Positions 8,074 to 18,251 of a stretch of 64,000 nucleotides of DNA are shown here, in pieces (position 1 is the stretch's first letter; every line of letters begins with the position of its first letter). Under the pieces are notes generated by a model that was given only the letters and a program-made list of their open reading frames with translations, was not told where the DNA came from and made no database searches. This stretch comes from Allorhizobium borbori (GTDB taxonomy: Bacteria; Pseudomonadota; Alphaproteobacteria; Rhizobiales; Rhizobiaceae): contig NZ_JACIDU010000010.1 in assembly GCF_014196535.1 (NCBI RefSeq), positions 1 to 64,000 on the forward strand. The letters are read 5' to 3'. Both the position numbers and the translations under genes were made by a program.

Positions 8074-10245
8074 TCAACCGGCGAGCTTCGCCTTCAATTC
8101 ACGGCGGCGACGGTGGAGGACCGGCTCGGTGTAGCCGTTCGGCTGTTCGCGGCCCTTCAGGACCAGATCAAGCGCGGCCTGGAAGGCAACGGAACCGTCA
8201 AAATCGGCGGCCATCGGCGTGTAGAGCGGATCACCGGCGTTCTGGCGATCGACGACGGCGGCCATGCGCTTCATCGTCTCGAACACCTGCGCTTCGGTAA
8301 TGACGCCGTGGCGCAACCAGTTGGCCATGTGCTGCGAGGAAATGCGCAGCGTCGCACGGTCTTCCATGAGGCCGATATCGTTGATGTCCGGAACCTTGGA
8401 GCAACCGACGCCCTGGTCGATCCAGCGAACGACGTAGCCCAGAATGCCCTGGGCATTGTTGTCGATCTCGCGCTGGATATCCTCCGGCGACCAGTTCGGC
8501 CGCGACGCGACCGGAACCGAGAGAATATCGCCGAGAGAGGCGCGCGGGCGCGACTTGAAGCCGGCCTGAACGGCGGCGACATCAACCGTGTGGTAGTGCG
8601 TGGCGTGCAGCGTGGCGGCCGTCGGCGAAGGCACCCAGGCGGTGTTGGCCCCGGCCTTCGGGTGAGCGATCTTCTGCTCCAGCATGGCAGCCATCAGGTC
8701 CGGCATGGCCCACATGCCCTTGCCGATCTGCGCATGCCCGGAGAGACCGCATTCGATACCGATATCGACGTTCCACTGCTCGTAGGCGGAAATCCAGGCA
8801 GCCTGCTTCATGTCGCCCTTGCGGATCATCGGACCCGCTTCCATCGAGGTGTGGATTTCATCGCCCGTACGATCGAGGAAGCCGGTATTGATGAAGACGA
8901 CCCGCTCCCTCGCGGCGCGAATGCATTCCTTGAGGTTGACCGTGGTACGGCGTTCCTCGTCCATGATGCCCATCTTCATGGTGTTGGGCGCCATGCCCAG
9001 CGCGGCCTCGACCTTGCCGAAGAGCTTCGAGGCGAAGGCAACTTCTTCCGGACCGTGCATCTTCGGCTTGACGACATACATCGAGCCGGCGCGCGAGTTG
9101 GCACGGCGACCGTTCGGGCCGATATCGACAAGCGCGATCAGGCCGGTGACCAGGGCGTCCATGATGCCTTCCGGGATCTCGTTGCCTTCGGCGTCGAGAA
9201 CGGCGGGATTGGTCATCAGGTGGCCGACATTGCGGACAAGCATCAGAGAGCGACCATGCAGCGACAGGCTGGAACCATCCGGCGCCGTGTAGGTGCGGTC
9301 CGGATTCAGACGGCGAATGATGGTCTTGCCGTTCTTTTCAAGTTCTTCGGTCAGGTCGCCCTTCATCAGGCCGAGCCAGTTGGAATAGACGACGACCTTG
9401 TCCTCGGCATCGACGGCGGCAACGCTGTCTTCGCAATCCATGATCGTGGTCAGGGCGGATTCGGCGATGACATCGGCAATGCCGGCCGGATCGGTCTTGC
9501 CGATCAGCGAGGTCGGATCGATGCGGACTTCGGCATGAAGACCGTTCTTCTTGAGCAGGATCGCTTCCGGCGCTGTCGCCGGGCCGTTATAGCCCGCAAA
9601 GGACGCCGGATTGGCAAGGCCGGTTTCGGTGCCGTCGAGCAGCGTGACAAAGAGGGCTCCATTCTTGATGGTGAAGGACTTCACGTCCTTCCACGAACCG
9701 GCGGCCAGCGGTGCGCTGCCATCGAGGAAGGCGCGGGCCCAGGCGATGACCTTCTCGCCGCGCTTCGGATTGTAACCCTTGCCCTTCTCGGCACCGTCGG
9801 CCTCGGAAATCGCATCCGTGCCGTACAGCGCATCATAGAGCGAACCCCAGCGGGCATTGGCGGCGTTGAGCGCATAGCGGGCGTTCATGACGGGAACGAC
9901 GAGCTGCGGACCCGCGACTTCAGCGATCTCCGGATCGACATTGTCGGTCGTAACGCTGAATGCCGGGCCTTCCGGCAGGATGTAACCGATTTCGCGCAGG
10001 AACGCTTCATAGGCCGCCATATCATCAGGCGAACCGTTTTCGCGATACCAGGCATCGAGCTGTTCCTGAAAACGGTCGCGCTTGGCCAGAAGCGCGCGAT
10101 TTTCCGGCGCAAGTTCGTTCACGATGGCCGCGAAGGCTGCGAAATAGGCATCCGGATCGACCGACGTTGCCGGCAGGGCTTCCTTGACGAGGAACTCATA
10201 AAGACCGGCATCAAAGGCCAGTCCGTTCTTTTCAATCCGGCTCAT
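8074..10245 (-). CDS. glcB: Malate synthase G
   Basis: 723 aa, the normal length for isoform G. Condenses glyoxylate with acetyl-CoA to malate for growth on two-carbon compounds. Recognised by the segments [17 protein letters not shown], the conserved [20 protein letters not shown] (catalytic acidic residues), [20 protein letters not shown] and [11 protein letters not shown]. The ATG at 10245 has GGGAG 8 bases upstream. No isocitrate lyase gene is in the window. The gene stands alone with a terminator at its 3' end and a 156-bp upstream spacer. Confidence 0.97.
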   Translation of the reverse strand: MSRIEKNGLAFDAGLYEFLVKEALPATSVDPDAYFAAFAAIVNELAPENRALLAKRDRFQEQLDAWYRENGSPDDMAAYEAFLREIGYILPEGPAFSVTTDNVDPEIAEVAGPQLVVPVMNARYALNAANARWGSLYDALYGTDAISEADGAEKGKGYNPKRGEKVIAWARAFLDGSAPLAAGSWKDVKSFTIKNGALFVTLLDGTETGLANPASFAGYNGPATAPEAILLKKNGLHAEVRIDPTSLIGKTDPAGIADVIAESALTTIMDCEDSVAAVDAEDKVVVYSNWLGLMKGDLTEELEKNGKTIIRRLNPDRTYTAPDGSSLSLHGRSLMLVRNVGHLMTNPAVLDAEGNEIPEGIMDALVTGLIALVDIGPNGRRANSRAGSMYVVKPKMHGPEEVAFASKLFGKVEAALGMAPNTMKMGIMDEERRTTVNLKECIRAARERVVFINTGFLDRTGDEIHTSMEAGPMIRKGDMKQAAWISAYEQWNVDIGIECGLSGHAQIGKGMWAMPDLMAAMLEQKIAHPKAGANTAWVPSPTAATLHATHYHTVDVAAVQAGFKSRPRASLGDILSVPVASRPNWSPEDIQREIDNNAQGILGYVVRWIDQGVGCSKVPDINDIGLMEDRATLRISSQHMANWLRHGVITEAQVFETMKRMAAVVDRQNAGDPLYTPMAADFDGSVAFQAALDLVLKGREQPNGYTEPVLHRRRRELKAKLAG

Positions 10246-10401
10246 ATCTCAACTCCCATGGCGTAACGCCTTTACAGTGAGGTGCAGTTTCCCCGGATTT
10301 CGATTTTGGTCAATTCTGCAAAAGTTTGAAAGATTTTTTCCGAAATGGAAACAATCGTGCCGCAGCTGGTCTCCAGCCGAAAAAACGGCCGGGGAAAACG
10401 A

Positions 10402-11361
10402 TCAGAGCAGCTTCCTGAGTTCGGCCAGACGGTCATTGACCAGCCAGCCGTAATAGTTCTCTTCCGGCCAGGTCTGCTGGCCGGACGCGCGCTGGGCCGC
10501 AAGCCGGCGGGCGCGATCACGCGAATTCCCGACATTGTAGAGCGTCGCGGTAATCCCGGGATTGCTGGAAATATCGACATTGGCGATGTCGTCGTAATCG
10601 TCGATCGCCCGGCGGATGATCGCCGCCATATAGGCAAGCGACCGGTCCGGGTCCATGATCGCCTTGTAGACGCCGGCGGCATCCTTTTCGTCCAGCTTTT
10701 CGAAGCCGGACTTCTTCGCCACCATGTCGGAGAGCATCAGCGCCGTCAGCGGATTGATCTGGCCGAGGCCGAAGGTCTGGCCGGCAAAGAAGGGCTGGAA
10801 GAAAACGGCGCTGAAACGGTTATCAGGGAAGGACGTTCCATCGACCTTCCTGCCGCGGAAGCTCTTGTCCCAGATGTCTTCGCGGCAAGTCCACAGTGCA
10901 TAGCTGTCGGATTGCTTGCACTCGCCAAATTGCGGGCGCGCGAGGAATTCGGTGATCGTCTCGTCGCCATAACCGAAACGGAAGGAATTGCCGGTGTAGG
11001 AGGCCGCCTTGACGTAATAACTCTGCAGTCGATCATAGGCATCGACATTATACGTATGCTCCCCCACAAGCGCACCGATCATGTGGATCGGATCGATGCC
11101 GTAGGCCGATGCGGTCTTCTTGATCTTGGCGATCAGTTGCCGGTCGCTGGCGAGAAGATCACGCACCTTCTCGTATTTGCGGTCGAAGCTCGATTTCAAC
11201 GCGGCGGTGCGGCGAACGGAGGAACCGGGAATGGCCGGCTGTTCAGCATTGCGATTACCTTCGGGCACAGGCGAACCTGCCAGTGCCATATCCGCCGAGG
11301 CCAGCGCCAGAGCGCCCGTCAATGCCAGAATAATCCGTCGAAGCTTCACCATTCCATCCAT
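10402..11361 (-). CDS. DUF1402 family exported protein
   Basis: 319 aa of unknown function, found mainly in rhizobia. The N-terminus is a signal peptide (positive KLRR, then IILALTGALALASADMALAG). The mature part contains YGIDPIHMIGALVGEHTYN and QTFGLGQINPLTALMLSD, which recall the Glu-containing active site and GLxQ(I)NP motif of lysozyme-like lytic transglycosylases; a peptidoglycan-related role is therefore only a suggestion. Starts at 11373 (GTG), 11361 (ATG) and 11352 (ATG) are all possible; 11361 has GAGGG about 11 bases upstream. Downstream neighbour glcB is unrelated. Confidence 0.75.
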   Translation of the reverse strand: MDGMVKLRRIILALTGALALASADMALAGSPVPEGNRNAEQPAIPGSSVRRTAALKSSFDRKYEKVRDLLASDRQLIAKIKKTASAYGIDPIHMIGALVGEHTYNVDAYDRLQSYYVKAASYTGNSFRFGYGDETITEFLARPQFGECKQSDSYALWTCREDIWDKSFRGRKVDGTSFPDNRFSAVFFQPFFAGQTFGLGQINPLTALMLSDMVAKKSGFEKLDEKDAAGVYKAIMDPDRSLAYMAAIIRRAIDDYDDIANVDISSNPGITATLYNVGNSRDRARRLAAQRASGQQTWPEENYYGWLVNDRLAELRKLL

Positions 11362-11464
11362 GATCTGCCGCACCCTCGCCGGCAGATCGGGCCGAATCGG
11401 GTCATTGCGGGGAAAGTCGCCGTCAGGCGGCTCTCCTTTAACGAAATCATAACGGCTTTGTCGA

Positions 11465-11488
11465 GGCGGGATCGTTCACAATCCCGCC
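11465..11488 (-). terminator. Hairpin after hslU
   Basis: A perfect 8-bp stem GGCGGGAT / ATCCCGCC with an 8-base loop starts 18 bases past the hslU stop. There is no T-run after it, so it may protect the 3' end or act with Rho instead of being a full intrinsic terminator. Confidence 0.45.
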
Positions 11489-11506
11489 AGACCAGGGCCG
11501 AGAGGA

Positions 11507-12817
11507 TCAGAGAATGTAGCGCGAAAGGTCGGTATCGCGGGCGAGATCGCCGACATGCTCGCGGACATAGTCCGAATCGATCATCACAGCCGAGCCTCCG
11601 CGGTCCGGTGCGTTGAACGAGATTTCGTCCAGCACCCGCTCCATCACCGTCTGCAGGCGGCGCGCACCGATGTTCTCGACGGTCGAGTTCAGGTGAACCG
11701 CCGTATCGGCCAGCGCGTCGATGGCTTCCTCGGTGAAGTCGAGGTTCAGTTCTTCCGTCGCCATCAGCGCCTTGTACTGGCGAATGAGGCTTGCTTCCGT
11801 TTCCGTGAGGATGCGGCGGAAGTCCTCCTTGGTCAGCGGTTTCAGTTCGACACGGATCGGCAGACGGCCCTGAAGTTCCGGCAGCAGGTCCGAGGGCTTG
11901 GCGACGTGGAAGGCGCCGGATGCGATGAAGAGGATGTGATCCGTTTTCACCGGCCCGTATTTGGTCGAAACCGTGGTCCCTTCCACCAGCGGCAGCAGGT
12001 CGCGCTGCACGCCTTCGCGCGAAACGCCGGCTCCCACGCCGCCATCGCGGGCAGCGATCTTGTCGATCTCGTCGATGAAGACGATGCCGTCGTTTTCAGC
12101 CGAACGGATCGCCTCGCGCTGGATGACCTCGTTGTCGATCAGCTTGTCGGATTCATCGCGGATGAGGTCCGGATAGGATTTGGCGACCGTGGTGTGCACT
12201 TTCTTGGTACGTCCACCCATGGCCTTGCCGAACATTTCCGACAGGTTGAGAACGCCGATATTGGCGCCGGGCATGCCAGGGATCTCGAAACCGCCCGGCT
12301 GGCCGGAGCCACTGTCCGCAACTTCGATGTCGATTTCCTTGTCGTCCAGTTCGCCGGCGCGCAGCTTCTTGCGGAAGCTTTCGCGGGTGGCGGGCGAAGC
12401 GGTGGCGCCGACCAGCGCGTCGAGCACCCGCTCCTCGGCATTCTGATGGGCTTTCGCCTCCACTTCGGCGCGCTTCTTCTCGCGCGTCAGGGTGATGCCG
12501 ACCTCGACCAGGTCACGGACGATCTGCTCGACATCGCGGCCGACATAACCGACCTCCGTGAACTTGGTGGCCTCCACCTTGATGAAGGGCGCACCGGCAA
12601 GCTTGGCCAGACGACGGGAAATCTCCGTCTTGCCGACACCGGTCGGGCCGATCATCAGGATGTTCTTCGGCATGACCTCATCGCGCAGCCCCTCTTCGAG
12701 CTGCTGGCGACGCCAGCGGTTTCTGAGCGCAATGGCGACCGCACGCTTGGCGTCGTGCTGGCCAATGATGTGACGGTCCAGTTCGGACACGATTTCACGG
12801 GGGGAGAAATTCGTCAT
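11507..12817 (-). CDS. hslU: ATP-dependent protease ATPase subunit HslU
   Basis: 436 aa. AAA+ unfoldase of the HslVU heat-shock protease that feeds substrates to HslV. The Walker [10 protein letters not shown] near residue 57, the GYVGRDVE pore loop, the I-domain insertion (residues ~130-230), Walker [12 protein letters not shown] and the C-terminal sequence ending LSRYIL, which docks into HslV, are all present. It follows hslV after 24 bases, with AAGGA upstream of the ATG. Confidence 0.98.
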   Translation of the reverse strand: MTNFSPREIVSELDRHIIGQHDAKRAVAIALRNRWRRQQLEEGLRDEVMPKNILMIGPTGVGKTEISRRLAKLAGAPFIKVEATKFTEVGYVGRDVEQIVRDLVEVGITLTREKKRAEVEAKAHQNAEERVLDALVGATASPATRESFRKKLRAGELDDKEIDIEVADSGSGQPGGFEIPGMPGANIGVLNLSEMFGKAMGGRTKKVHTTVAKSYPDLIRDESDKLIDNEVIQREAIRSAENDGIVFIDEIDKIAARDGGVGAGVSREGVQRDLLPLVEGTTVSTKYGPVKTDHILFIASGAFHVAKPSDLLPELQGRLPIRVELKPLTKEDFRRILTETEASLIRQYKALMATEELNLDFTEEAIDALADTAVHLNSTVENIGARRLQTVMERVLDEISFNAPDRGGSAVMIDSDYVREHVGDLARDTDLSRYIL

Positions 12818-12841
12818 GATGCTCTTGTCCTTGCGTCCATC

Positions 12842-13372
12842 TCAACGTTCGGCATCGAGCGTTTCGACGATCATGTTATGGTTGGTGTAAACGCAGATAT
12901 CGGCCGCGATATCGAGCGCGCGGCGGGCCACCTCTTCGGCGCCCCTATCCGTATCCATCAGCGCGCGGGCGGCGGCGAGTGCGTAATTACCGCCGGAACC
13001 GATGGCAATGGCGCCATGTTCAGGCTCGAGCACATCGCCATTGCCGGTGATCGCGAGCGTAATGTTCTTGTCGGCCACGATCATCATGGCCTCGAGATTG
13101 CGCAGATACTTGTCGGTGCGCCAGTCCTTGGCAAGCTCCACGGCGGCGCGCATGAGCTGGCCGGGATATTGCTCCAGCTTCTTTTCAAGCCGGTCGAGCA
13201 GGGTGAAGGCATCTGCCGTTGCTCCCGCAAAGCCGGCGATGACCTCGCCGCCCTTGCCGATGCGGCGCACCTTGCGGGCATTGCCCTTCATGACAGTCTG
13301 GCCAAGGCTCACCTGACCGTCACCGGCCATCACCACCTTGCCGTCCTTGCGTACAGAGATAATCGTCGTCAT
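12842..13372 (-). CDS. hslV: ATP-dependent protease peptidase subunit HslV
   Basis: 176 aa. Proteolytic subunit of HslVU. After removal of Met1 the N-terminal threonine ([20 protein letters not shown]) is the nucleophile, as in proteasome beta subunits. The [14 protein letters not shown] segment is typical. First gene of the hslVU operon; its 5' end is divergent from hisB across 221 bp that must hold both promoters. A heat-shock promoter is expected but I could not identify one with confidence. Confidence 0.98.
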   Translation of the reverse strand: MTTIISVRKDGKVVMAGDGQVSLGQTVMKGNARKVRRIGKGGEVIAGFAGATADAFTLLDRLEKKLEQYPGQLMRAAVELAKDWRTDKYLRNLEAMMIVADKNITLAITGNGDVLEPEHGAIAIGSGGNYALAAARALMDTDRGAEEVARRALDIAADICVYTNHNMIVETLDAER

Positions 13373-13494
13373 TGGAAAGTCCTTCAGGCTCCGGAAACGG
13401 TCCGGGCTTTGTCGTGCGTTGGACTTTATGTAAGTGCACCCGGCACGAATGCAATGCGGCCAAACACCCGCAATGATTCTGGCCTTGGGGTCCT

Positions 13495-13523
13495 TTGCCT
13501 GCTAAGGAACGGTCACCTATATT
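13495..13523 (+). promoter_or_regulatory. Candidate promoter of hisB operon
   Basis: TTGCCT (13495-13500) and TATATT (13518-13523) are separated by 17 bases, a near-consensus vegetative arrangement, about 65 bases before the hisB start in the hslV/hisB divergent spacer. Confidence 0.45.
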
Positions 13524-13593
13524 CGTGCATGCCGTTATCGTGAAACCGCTGCACATTTTTGCACGACATGCATCATTCAGGGAGAAGCCCGAC

Positions 13594-14199
13594 ATGACCG
13601 AAGCCGCCAGCCGCAAGGCCAGCGTTTCCCGCACAACCAACGAGACCGCCATTTCCGTTTCCGTTTCCATCGACGGCACCGGCACCGGCAAGATTTCGAC
13701 GGGCGTCGGCTTCTTCGATCATATGCTGGACCAGCTTTGCCGCCACTCCCTCGTCGACATGGATATTTCCGTGAAGGGCGATCTGCATATCGATGACCAC
13801 CACACGGTGGAAGATACCGGCATCGCGCTCGGGCAAGCCATCTCGAAGGCGCTGGGTGACCGGCGCGGCATCACCCGCTACGCCTCGCTCGATCTCGTGA
13901 TGGACGAGACGATGACCAAGGCGGGCATCGATGTTTCCGGTCGGCCCTTCCTCGTGTGGAACGTGAATTTCTCCGCGCCGAAGATCGGCACCTTCGACAC
14001 CGAACTCGTGCGTGAATTCTTTCAGGCCTTTGCCCAGAATGCCGGTATCACGCTGCATGTTCTGAACCATTACGGCGCCAACAACCATCATATCGCCGAG
14101 ACCTGTTTCAAGGCCGTCGCGCGGGTGCTCAGAGCAGCAACCGAAATCGATCCACGCCAGGCGAACCGGGTTCCCTCCACCAAGGGCACGCTGGTCTGA
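13594..14199 (+). CDS. hisB: Imidazoleglycerol-phosphate dehydratase
   Basis: 201 aa, monofunctional form. Removes water from imidazoleglycerol phosphate in histidine biosynthesis. The two metal-binding signatures are visible: [15 protein letters not shown] and the [18 protein letters not shown] segment in the first half, repeated as [15 protein letters not shown] and [17 protein letters not shown] in the second. ATG 13594 has AGGGAGA 8 bases upstream; the frame is open further back but without similarity. It heads the hisB-DUF2628-hisH-hisA-hisF-hisE run. Confidence 0.97.
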   Translation: MTEAASRKASVSRTTNETAISVSVSIDGTGTGKISTGVGFFDHMLDQLCRHSLVDMDISVKGDLHIDDHHTVEDTGIALGQAISKALGDRRGITRYASLDLVMDETMTKAGIDVSGRPFLVWNVNFSAPKIGTFDTELVREFFQAFAQNAGITLHVLNHYGANNHHIAETCFKAVARVLRAATEIDPRQANRVPSTKGTLV

Positions 14200-14238
14200 T
14201 CCGTTGTCCGGACGCCTCGCCAAGAGAGGGTTCCCTCC

Positions 14239-14715
14239 ATGGCAAGCTATGTTTTCCTGACCCCGCCGGGTCGCGCGCCAGGTGATGAAAAAACCGTCGT
14301 TCTACGCGACGGCTTTTCTTTCCTTGCCTATCTTTTTCCGCCCGTGTGGTTCCTGCTGCACCGGCTCTGGTTCGAGGCCCTGCTTTCCGTCCTTCTGCTG
14401 GTGCTGGCTGGTCTTGTCGCGGAGACCGGGCATCTCGGCCTCGCCGGCCCCTTCCCTGGCATCGCGCTCTGCCTTTTCTGCGGGCTCGAAAGCGGCAATC
14501 TGCGGCTTCGTCACCTCGAACGGAAAGGCTTCCGGCTGGAGGCCGCCCTTGAAGCACGGAATCTTGCCGAGGCCGAGGAAATCTTCTTTTCCAAAACGCC
14601 GCTTGCGACTAGAACGCCGGTGAATTCAGGCGCAAACCCGGCACCGGCCGCTTTCAGGCCCGTGGGCGACCATCGCCCGGTGCTTGGTCTTTTCGATTTG
14701 CATGGAGGACGCTGA
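14239..14715 (+). CDS. DUF2628 domain membrane protein
   Basis: 158 aa of unknown function. The DUF2628 signature is in the first half: FLAYLFPPVWFLLHRLWFEA followed by two hydrophobic segments (about residues 45-65 and 68-85). The C-terminal 60 residues are polar and end with a conserved-looking GLFDLHGGR. It is inserted between hisB and hisH, and its stop lies 3 bases before the hisH ATG. The place in the his operon appears conserved in related genomes as I remember them, but no histidine-related role is known. Confidence 0.85.
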   Translation: MASYVFLTPPGRAPGDEKTVVLRDGFSFLAYLFPPVWFLLHRLWFEALLSVLLLVLAGLVAETGHLGLAGPFPGIALCLFCGLESGNLRLRHLERKGFRLEAALEARNLAEAEEIFFSKTPLATRTPVNSGANPAPAAFRPVGDHRPVLGLFDLHGGR

Positions 14716-14718
14716 GTG

Positions 14719-15369
14719 ATGCGCGTCGCGATCATCGACTACGGTTCGGGCAATCTGCGCTCGGCCACCAAGGCTTTCGAACGCTCCGCCCGCGAGGAGG
14801 GGATCGAGGCCGAAATCATCCTGACCGACAAGGCCGACATCGTTGCCGCTGCCGACCGGATCGTGCTTCCGGGTGTCGGCGCCTATGCCGATTGCCGCGC
14901 CGGTCTCGACGCCGTGCCGGGCATGGTGGATGCGCTTCGCCACGCCGTCGAGGAAAAGGCCCGCCCCTTCCTCGGCATCTGCGTCGGCATGCAGCTCATG
15001 TCCTCGCGCGGGCTTGAAAAAACGGTCACGCAGGGGCTCGGCTGGATCGAGGGCGATGTCGTGGAAATGACCCCGTCCGACCCCACCCTCAAGATCCCGC
15101 AGATCGGCTGGAACACACTGACGCTCAACCGTCCGCATCCGCTTTTCGACGGCATTCCCACGGGCGAAAGCGGCCTGCACGCCTATTTCGTACATTCCTA
15201 CCATCTGGCCGCGGCAAAGCCTCAGGACGTAGTCGCGACAACCGATTACGGCGGCCCGATGACCGCCTTCGTCGGTCGGGACAACATGGCCGGCGCCCAG
15301 TTCCACCCGGAAAAGAGCCAGACGCTCGGTCTCAAGCTTATTGCCAACTTCCTGAAATGGACGCCGTGA
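14719..15369 (+). CDS. hisH: Imidazole glycerol phosphate synthase subunit HisH
   Basis: 216 aa. Class I glutamine amidotransferase that supplies ammonia to HisF. The nucleophile cysteine is in [10 protein letters not shown] and the His-Glu pair in QFHPEKSQ. The ATG at 14719 has GGAGG (14704-14708) upstream; a GTG immediately before it in frame is less likely. One base separates its stop from hisA. Confidence 0.97.
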   Translation: MRVAIIDYGSGNLRSATKAFERSAREEGIEAEIILTDKADIVAAADRIVLPGVGAYADCRAGLDAVPGMVDALRHAVEEKARPFLGICVGMQLMSSRGLEKTVTQGLGWIEGDVVEMTPSDPTLKIPQIGWNTLTLNRPHPLFDGIPTGESGLHAYFVHSYHLAAAKPQDVVATTDYGGPMTAFVGRDNMAGAQFHPEKSQTLGLKLIANFLKWTP

Positions 15370-15370
15370 C

Positions 15371-16117
15371 ATGATCCTCTTTCCCGCAATCGACCTGAAG
15401 GACGGCCAGTGCGTGCGCCTGAAGCTTGGCGACATGGACCAGGCCACCGTCTACAATCCCGACCCCGGCGCGCAGGCGAAAGCCTTCGAGGATCAGGGTT
15501 TCGAGTGGCTGCATGTGGTCGACCTCAACGGTGCTTTTGCCGGTGAGACGGTCAACGGTGCTGCCGTCGACGCCATCCTCAAGGCGACGAAGAACCCGGT
15601 GCAGCTCGGTGGCGGGATTCGCACGCTCGACCATATCGAAAACTGGCTTTCGCGCGGACTATCCCGTGTCATTCTCGGCACGGTGGCGGTGCGCGACCCG
15701 GCACTGGTCATCGAAGCCTGCAAGCGCTTCCCCGGCCATGTCGCCGTCGGTATCGACGCCAAGGGCGGCAAGGTGGCGGTCGAGGGCTGGGCGGAAGCCT
15801 CGGAACTCGGCGTGATCGAGCTGGCGAAGAAGTTCGAGGGCGCTGGCGTCTCGGCCATCATCTACACCGACATCGACCGCGACGGCATTCTGACGGGCAT
15901 AAACTGGGCTTCCACACTGGAACTGGCCGACGCCGTTTCGATTCCCGTCATCGCCTCGGGCGGCCTTGCTTCGCTGGATGATATTCGCCGCATGCTGGAG
16001 CCCGATGCCGCGCGTCTCGAAGGCGCGATTTCCGGTCGGGCGCTCTATGACGGCCGCATCGACCCGAAGGAAGCGCTGGCCTTGATTGCCGCTGCGAAGA
16101 AGGAGGCCGCGCTGTGA
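15371..16117 (+). CDS. hisA: Phosphoribosylformimino-AICAR ribotide isomerase HisA
   Basis: 248 aa TIM-barrel isomerase (ProFAR isomerase) of histidine biosynthesis. It starts [17 protein letters not shown], with the first catalytic Asp in AIDLK and the second in YTDIDRDG. The two phosphate-binding motifs are GGGIRT and ASGGLAS. The stop overlaps the GTG start of hisF by 4 bases (GTGA), which suggests translational coupling of the sequential enzymes. Confidence 0.97.
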   Translation: MILFPAIDLKDGQCVRLKLGDMDQATVYNPDPGAQAKAFEDQGFEWLHVVDLNGAFAGETVNGAAVDAILKATKNPVQLGGGIRTLDHIENWLSRGLSRVILGTVAVRDPALVIEACKRFPGHVAVGIDAKGGKVAVEGWAEASELGVIELAKKFEGAGVSAIIYTDIDRDGILTGINWASTLELADAVSIPVIASGGLASLDDIRRMLEPDAARLEGAISGRALYDGRIDPKEALALIAAAKKEAAL

Positions 16118-16902
16118 CCCTGAAAGCTCGCGTCATACCCTGCCTCGACGTCAAGGACGGCCGCGTCGTCAAGGGCGTCAATTTCGTTGATCTCATCGAT
16201 GCGGGCGATCCGGTGGAGGCCGCACAGGCCTATGACGCCGCCGGCGCCGACGAACTGTGCTTCCTCGACATCACCGCGTCCTCCGACAATCGCGACACGA
16301 TCTTCGATGTGGTGCAGCGTACCGCCGAACATTGCTTCATGCCGCTCACCGTCGGCGGCGGCGTGCGCACCATTGCCGATATCCGCAAGTTGCTGCTATG
16401 CGGCGCCGACAAGGTTTCGATCAACTCGGCGGCGGTGAACAATCCGGATTTCGTGAACGAAGCCGCCGACAAGTTCGGCGACCAGTGCATCGTCGTCTCC
16501 ATCGACGCCAAGCGTCGCCGCACGCAGGAAATCGGTGGCGACAACAAGAGCGCCTGGGAAATCTACACCCATGGCGGGCGCAACCCGACCGGCATCGATG
16601 CGGTGGAATTCGCGATCCAGATGGTCGAGCGTGGAGCCGGCGAACTGCTCGTGACCTCCATGGACAAGGACGGCACCAAGTCCGGTTACGATCTGGAACT
16701 GACCCGCACCATCGCGGATGCGGTTCGGGTGCCGGTGATCGCATCGGGTGGCGTCGGCAATCTCGACGATCTGGTGGCGGGTGTCACGGAAGGTCATGCG
16801 ACAGCGGTTCTCGCCGCTTCGATCTTCCATTTCGGCACCTACACGATCGGTGAGGCCAAGCGCTACATGGCCGAGCGCGGCATTCCGATGCGGCTCGACT
16901 GA
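16114..16902 (+). CDS. hisF: Imidazole glycerol phosphate synthase subunit HisF
   Basis: 262 aa TIM-barrel cyclase that works with HisH. The start is GTG overlapping the hisA stop; the protein begins [20 protein letters not shown], with the catalytic Asp in CLDVKDG and the second in [12 protein letters not shown]. The phosphate motifs GGGVRT and ASGGVGN are present. hisE follows after 14 bases. Confidence 0.97.
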   Translation: MTLKARVIPCLDVKDGRVVKGVNFVDLIDAGDPVEAAQAYDAAGADELCFLDITASSDNRDTIFDVVQRTAEHCFMPLTVGGGVRTIADIRKLLLCGADKVSINSAAVNNPDFVNEAADKFGDQCIVVSIDAKRRRTQEIGGDNKSAWEIYTHGGRNPTGIDAVEFAIQMVERGAGELLVTSMDKDGTKSGYDLELTRTIADAVRVPVIASGGVGNLDDLVAGVTEGHATAVLAASIFHFGTYTIGEAKRYMAERGIPMRLD

Positions 16903-16916
16903 CGGAGAGACAGGAC

Positions 16917-17237
16917 ATGACCGAGTTTACCCTTTCCGACCTTGAAAAGATCGTTGCGCGTCGTGCGCTCGCCTCGCCGGACGAATCCTGGACGGCCAAG
17001 CTTTACACGGCCGGCCAGCGCAAGGCCGCCAAGAAGTTGGGCGAAGAGGCGGTAGAAACCGTCATCGCAGCCATTGCCGGAGATCGTGATAACCTGACCG
17101 ACGAAAGTGCAGACCTCCTTTATCACCTTCTGGTCGTTTTGAAGATTGCGGACATACCGCTTTCAGATGTATTGAAGGTATTGGAAAAGCGTACTGCGCA
17201 ATCCGGCCTTGAGGAGAAGGCGAATCGTCGGGAGTAG
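16917..17237 (+). CDS. hisE: Phosphoribosyl-ATP pyrophosphatase
   Basis: 106 aa, stand-alone HisE of the MazG-like all-alpha fold that hydrolyses PR-ATP to PR-AMP in the second step of histidine synthesis. The metal-binding motif [13 protein letters not shown] followed by [13 protein letters not shown] is complete. GGAGAGACAGG precedes the ATG. hisI is not in the window. coaA follows after 18 bases. Confidence 0.96.
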   Translation: MTEFTLSDLEKIVARRALASPDESWTAKLYTAGQRKAAKKLGEEAVETVIAAIAGDRDNLTDESADLLYHLLVVLKIADIPLSDVLKVLEKRTAQSGLEEKANRRE

Positions 17238-17255
17238 TCTCCGGAGGAGTTGAGT

Positions 17256-18248
17256 ATGGGCGCGATCAGGGAGGTAGAGGTGCCGGAGACACTGGACCAT
17301 TTCCAGGCAAGCCGGTACTCGCCATATCACTTCTTTACCGCTGCGGAATGGGCAAAATTTCGTGCCGACACTCCGCTGACGCTGACCGAAGACGATATTA
17401 ACCGCCTGCGTTCCATCGATGATCCGATCAATCTCGATGAGGTCCGGCGCATCTACCTGTCGCTGTCGCGCCTGCTCTCGGCCCATGTCGAATCCTCGCA
17501 GATGCTGTTCAACCAGCGCAACCAGTTTCTCAGCCTGTCGGATGCGGTGAAGACGCCCTTCGTGATCGGCATCGCCGGTTCGGTGGCGGTCGGCAAGTCC
17601 ACCACGGCCCGTATCCTGAAGGAGCTTCTGGCCCGCTGGCCTTCAAGCCCGAAGGTCGATCTCGTCACCACGGACGGTTTCCTCTACCCGAACGCCATTC
17701 TGAAGGCGCGCGGCCTGATGGCGCGCAAGGGCTTTCCGGAAAGCTACAATACCGGGGCGCTGCTGCGCTTCCTCTCCGACATCAAGGCCGGTCTGCCGAA
17801 TGTGAAGGCACCGCGCTATTCCCACAGCGTCTATGACGTGCTGCCGGATGAGCATACCATCGTCGATCGGCCCGACATCCTGATCTTCGAGGGCGTCAAT
17901 GTTCTCCAGTCACGCCACCTGCCGGCGGGCGGCAAGATCGTGCCCATCGTTTCGGACTTCTTCGACTTCTCGATCTATATCGACGCCGACGAACACCTGA
18001 TTCACAAATGGTATGTGGAGCGCTTCCTGCGCCTGCGCCAGACCGCCTTCCGTGATCCGCAGGCCTATTTCAACCGCTATGCCTCGATCAGCGTCGAGGA
18101 AGCTGTGTCGGTCGCCGAAGGGCTGTGGCACAACACCAACCTGAAAAACCTCCGGCAGAACATTCTGCCGACCCGTCCGCGGGCCGATCTCATTCTCCAG
18201 AAGGGTGAGAACCACACGGTCGAGAAAGTGGCGTTGCGCAAGCTCTGA
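17256..18248 (+). CDS. coaA: Type I pantothenate kinase
   Basis: 330 aa. Phosphorylates pantothenate, the first step of coenzyme A synthesis. The P-loop [13 protein letters not shown] (around residue 110), the following [12 protein letters not shown] and [10 protein letters not shown] are diagnostic of prokaryotic type I CoaA. GGAGGAG (17243-17249) lies 6 bases before ATG 17256; the TTG at 17250 is an unlikely alternative. It is last in the his cluster, converging with the GT87 gene with 3 bases between stops. Confidence 0.97.
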   Translation: MGAIREVEVPETLDHFQASRYSPYHFFTAAEWAKFRADTPLTLTEDDINRLRSIDDPINLDEVRRIYLSLSRLLSAHVESSQMLFNQRNQFLSLSDAVKTPFVIGIAGSVAVGKSTTARILKELLARWPSSPKVDLVTTDGFLYPNAILKARGLMARKGFPESYNTGALLRFLSDIKAGLPNVKAPRYSHSVYDVLPDEHTIVDRPDILIFEGVNVLQSRHLPAGGKIVPIVSDFFDFSIYIDADEHLIHKWYVERFLRLRQTAFRDPQAYFNRYASISVEEAVSVAEGLWHNTNLKNLRQNILPTRPRADLILQKGENHTVEKVALRKL

Positions 18249-18251
18249 CCC

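Noticed and set aside
7999-10266. 755-aa plus-strand open frame
   Set aside because: Complement of glcB, which has all malate synthase motifs; the shadow is rich in Arg, Gly, Asp and His as expected for antisense frames in GC-rich DNA.
11555-13543. 662-aa plus-strand open frame over hslU and hslV
   Set aside because: Shadow of two recognised genes; no domain visible.
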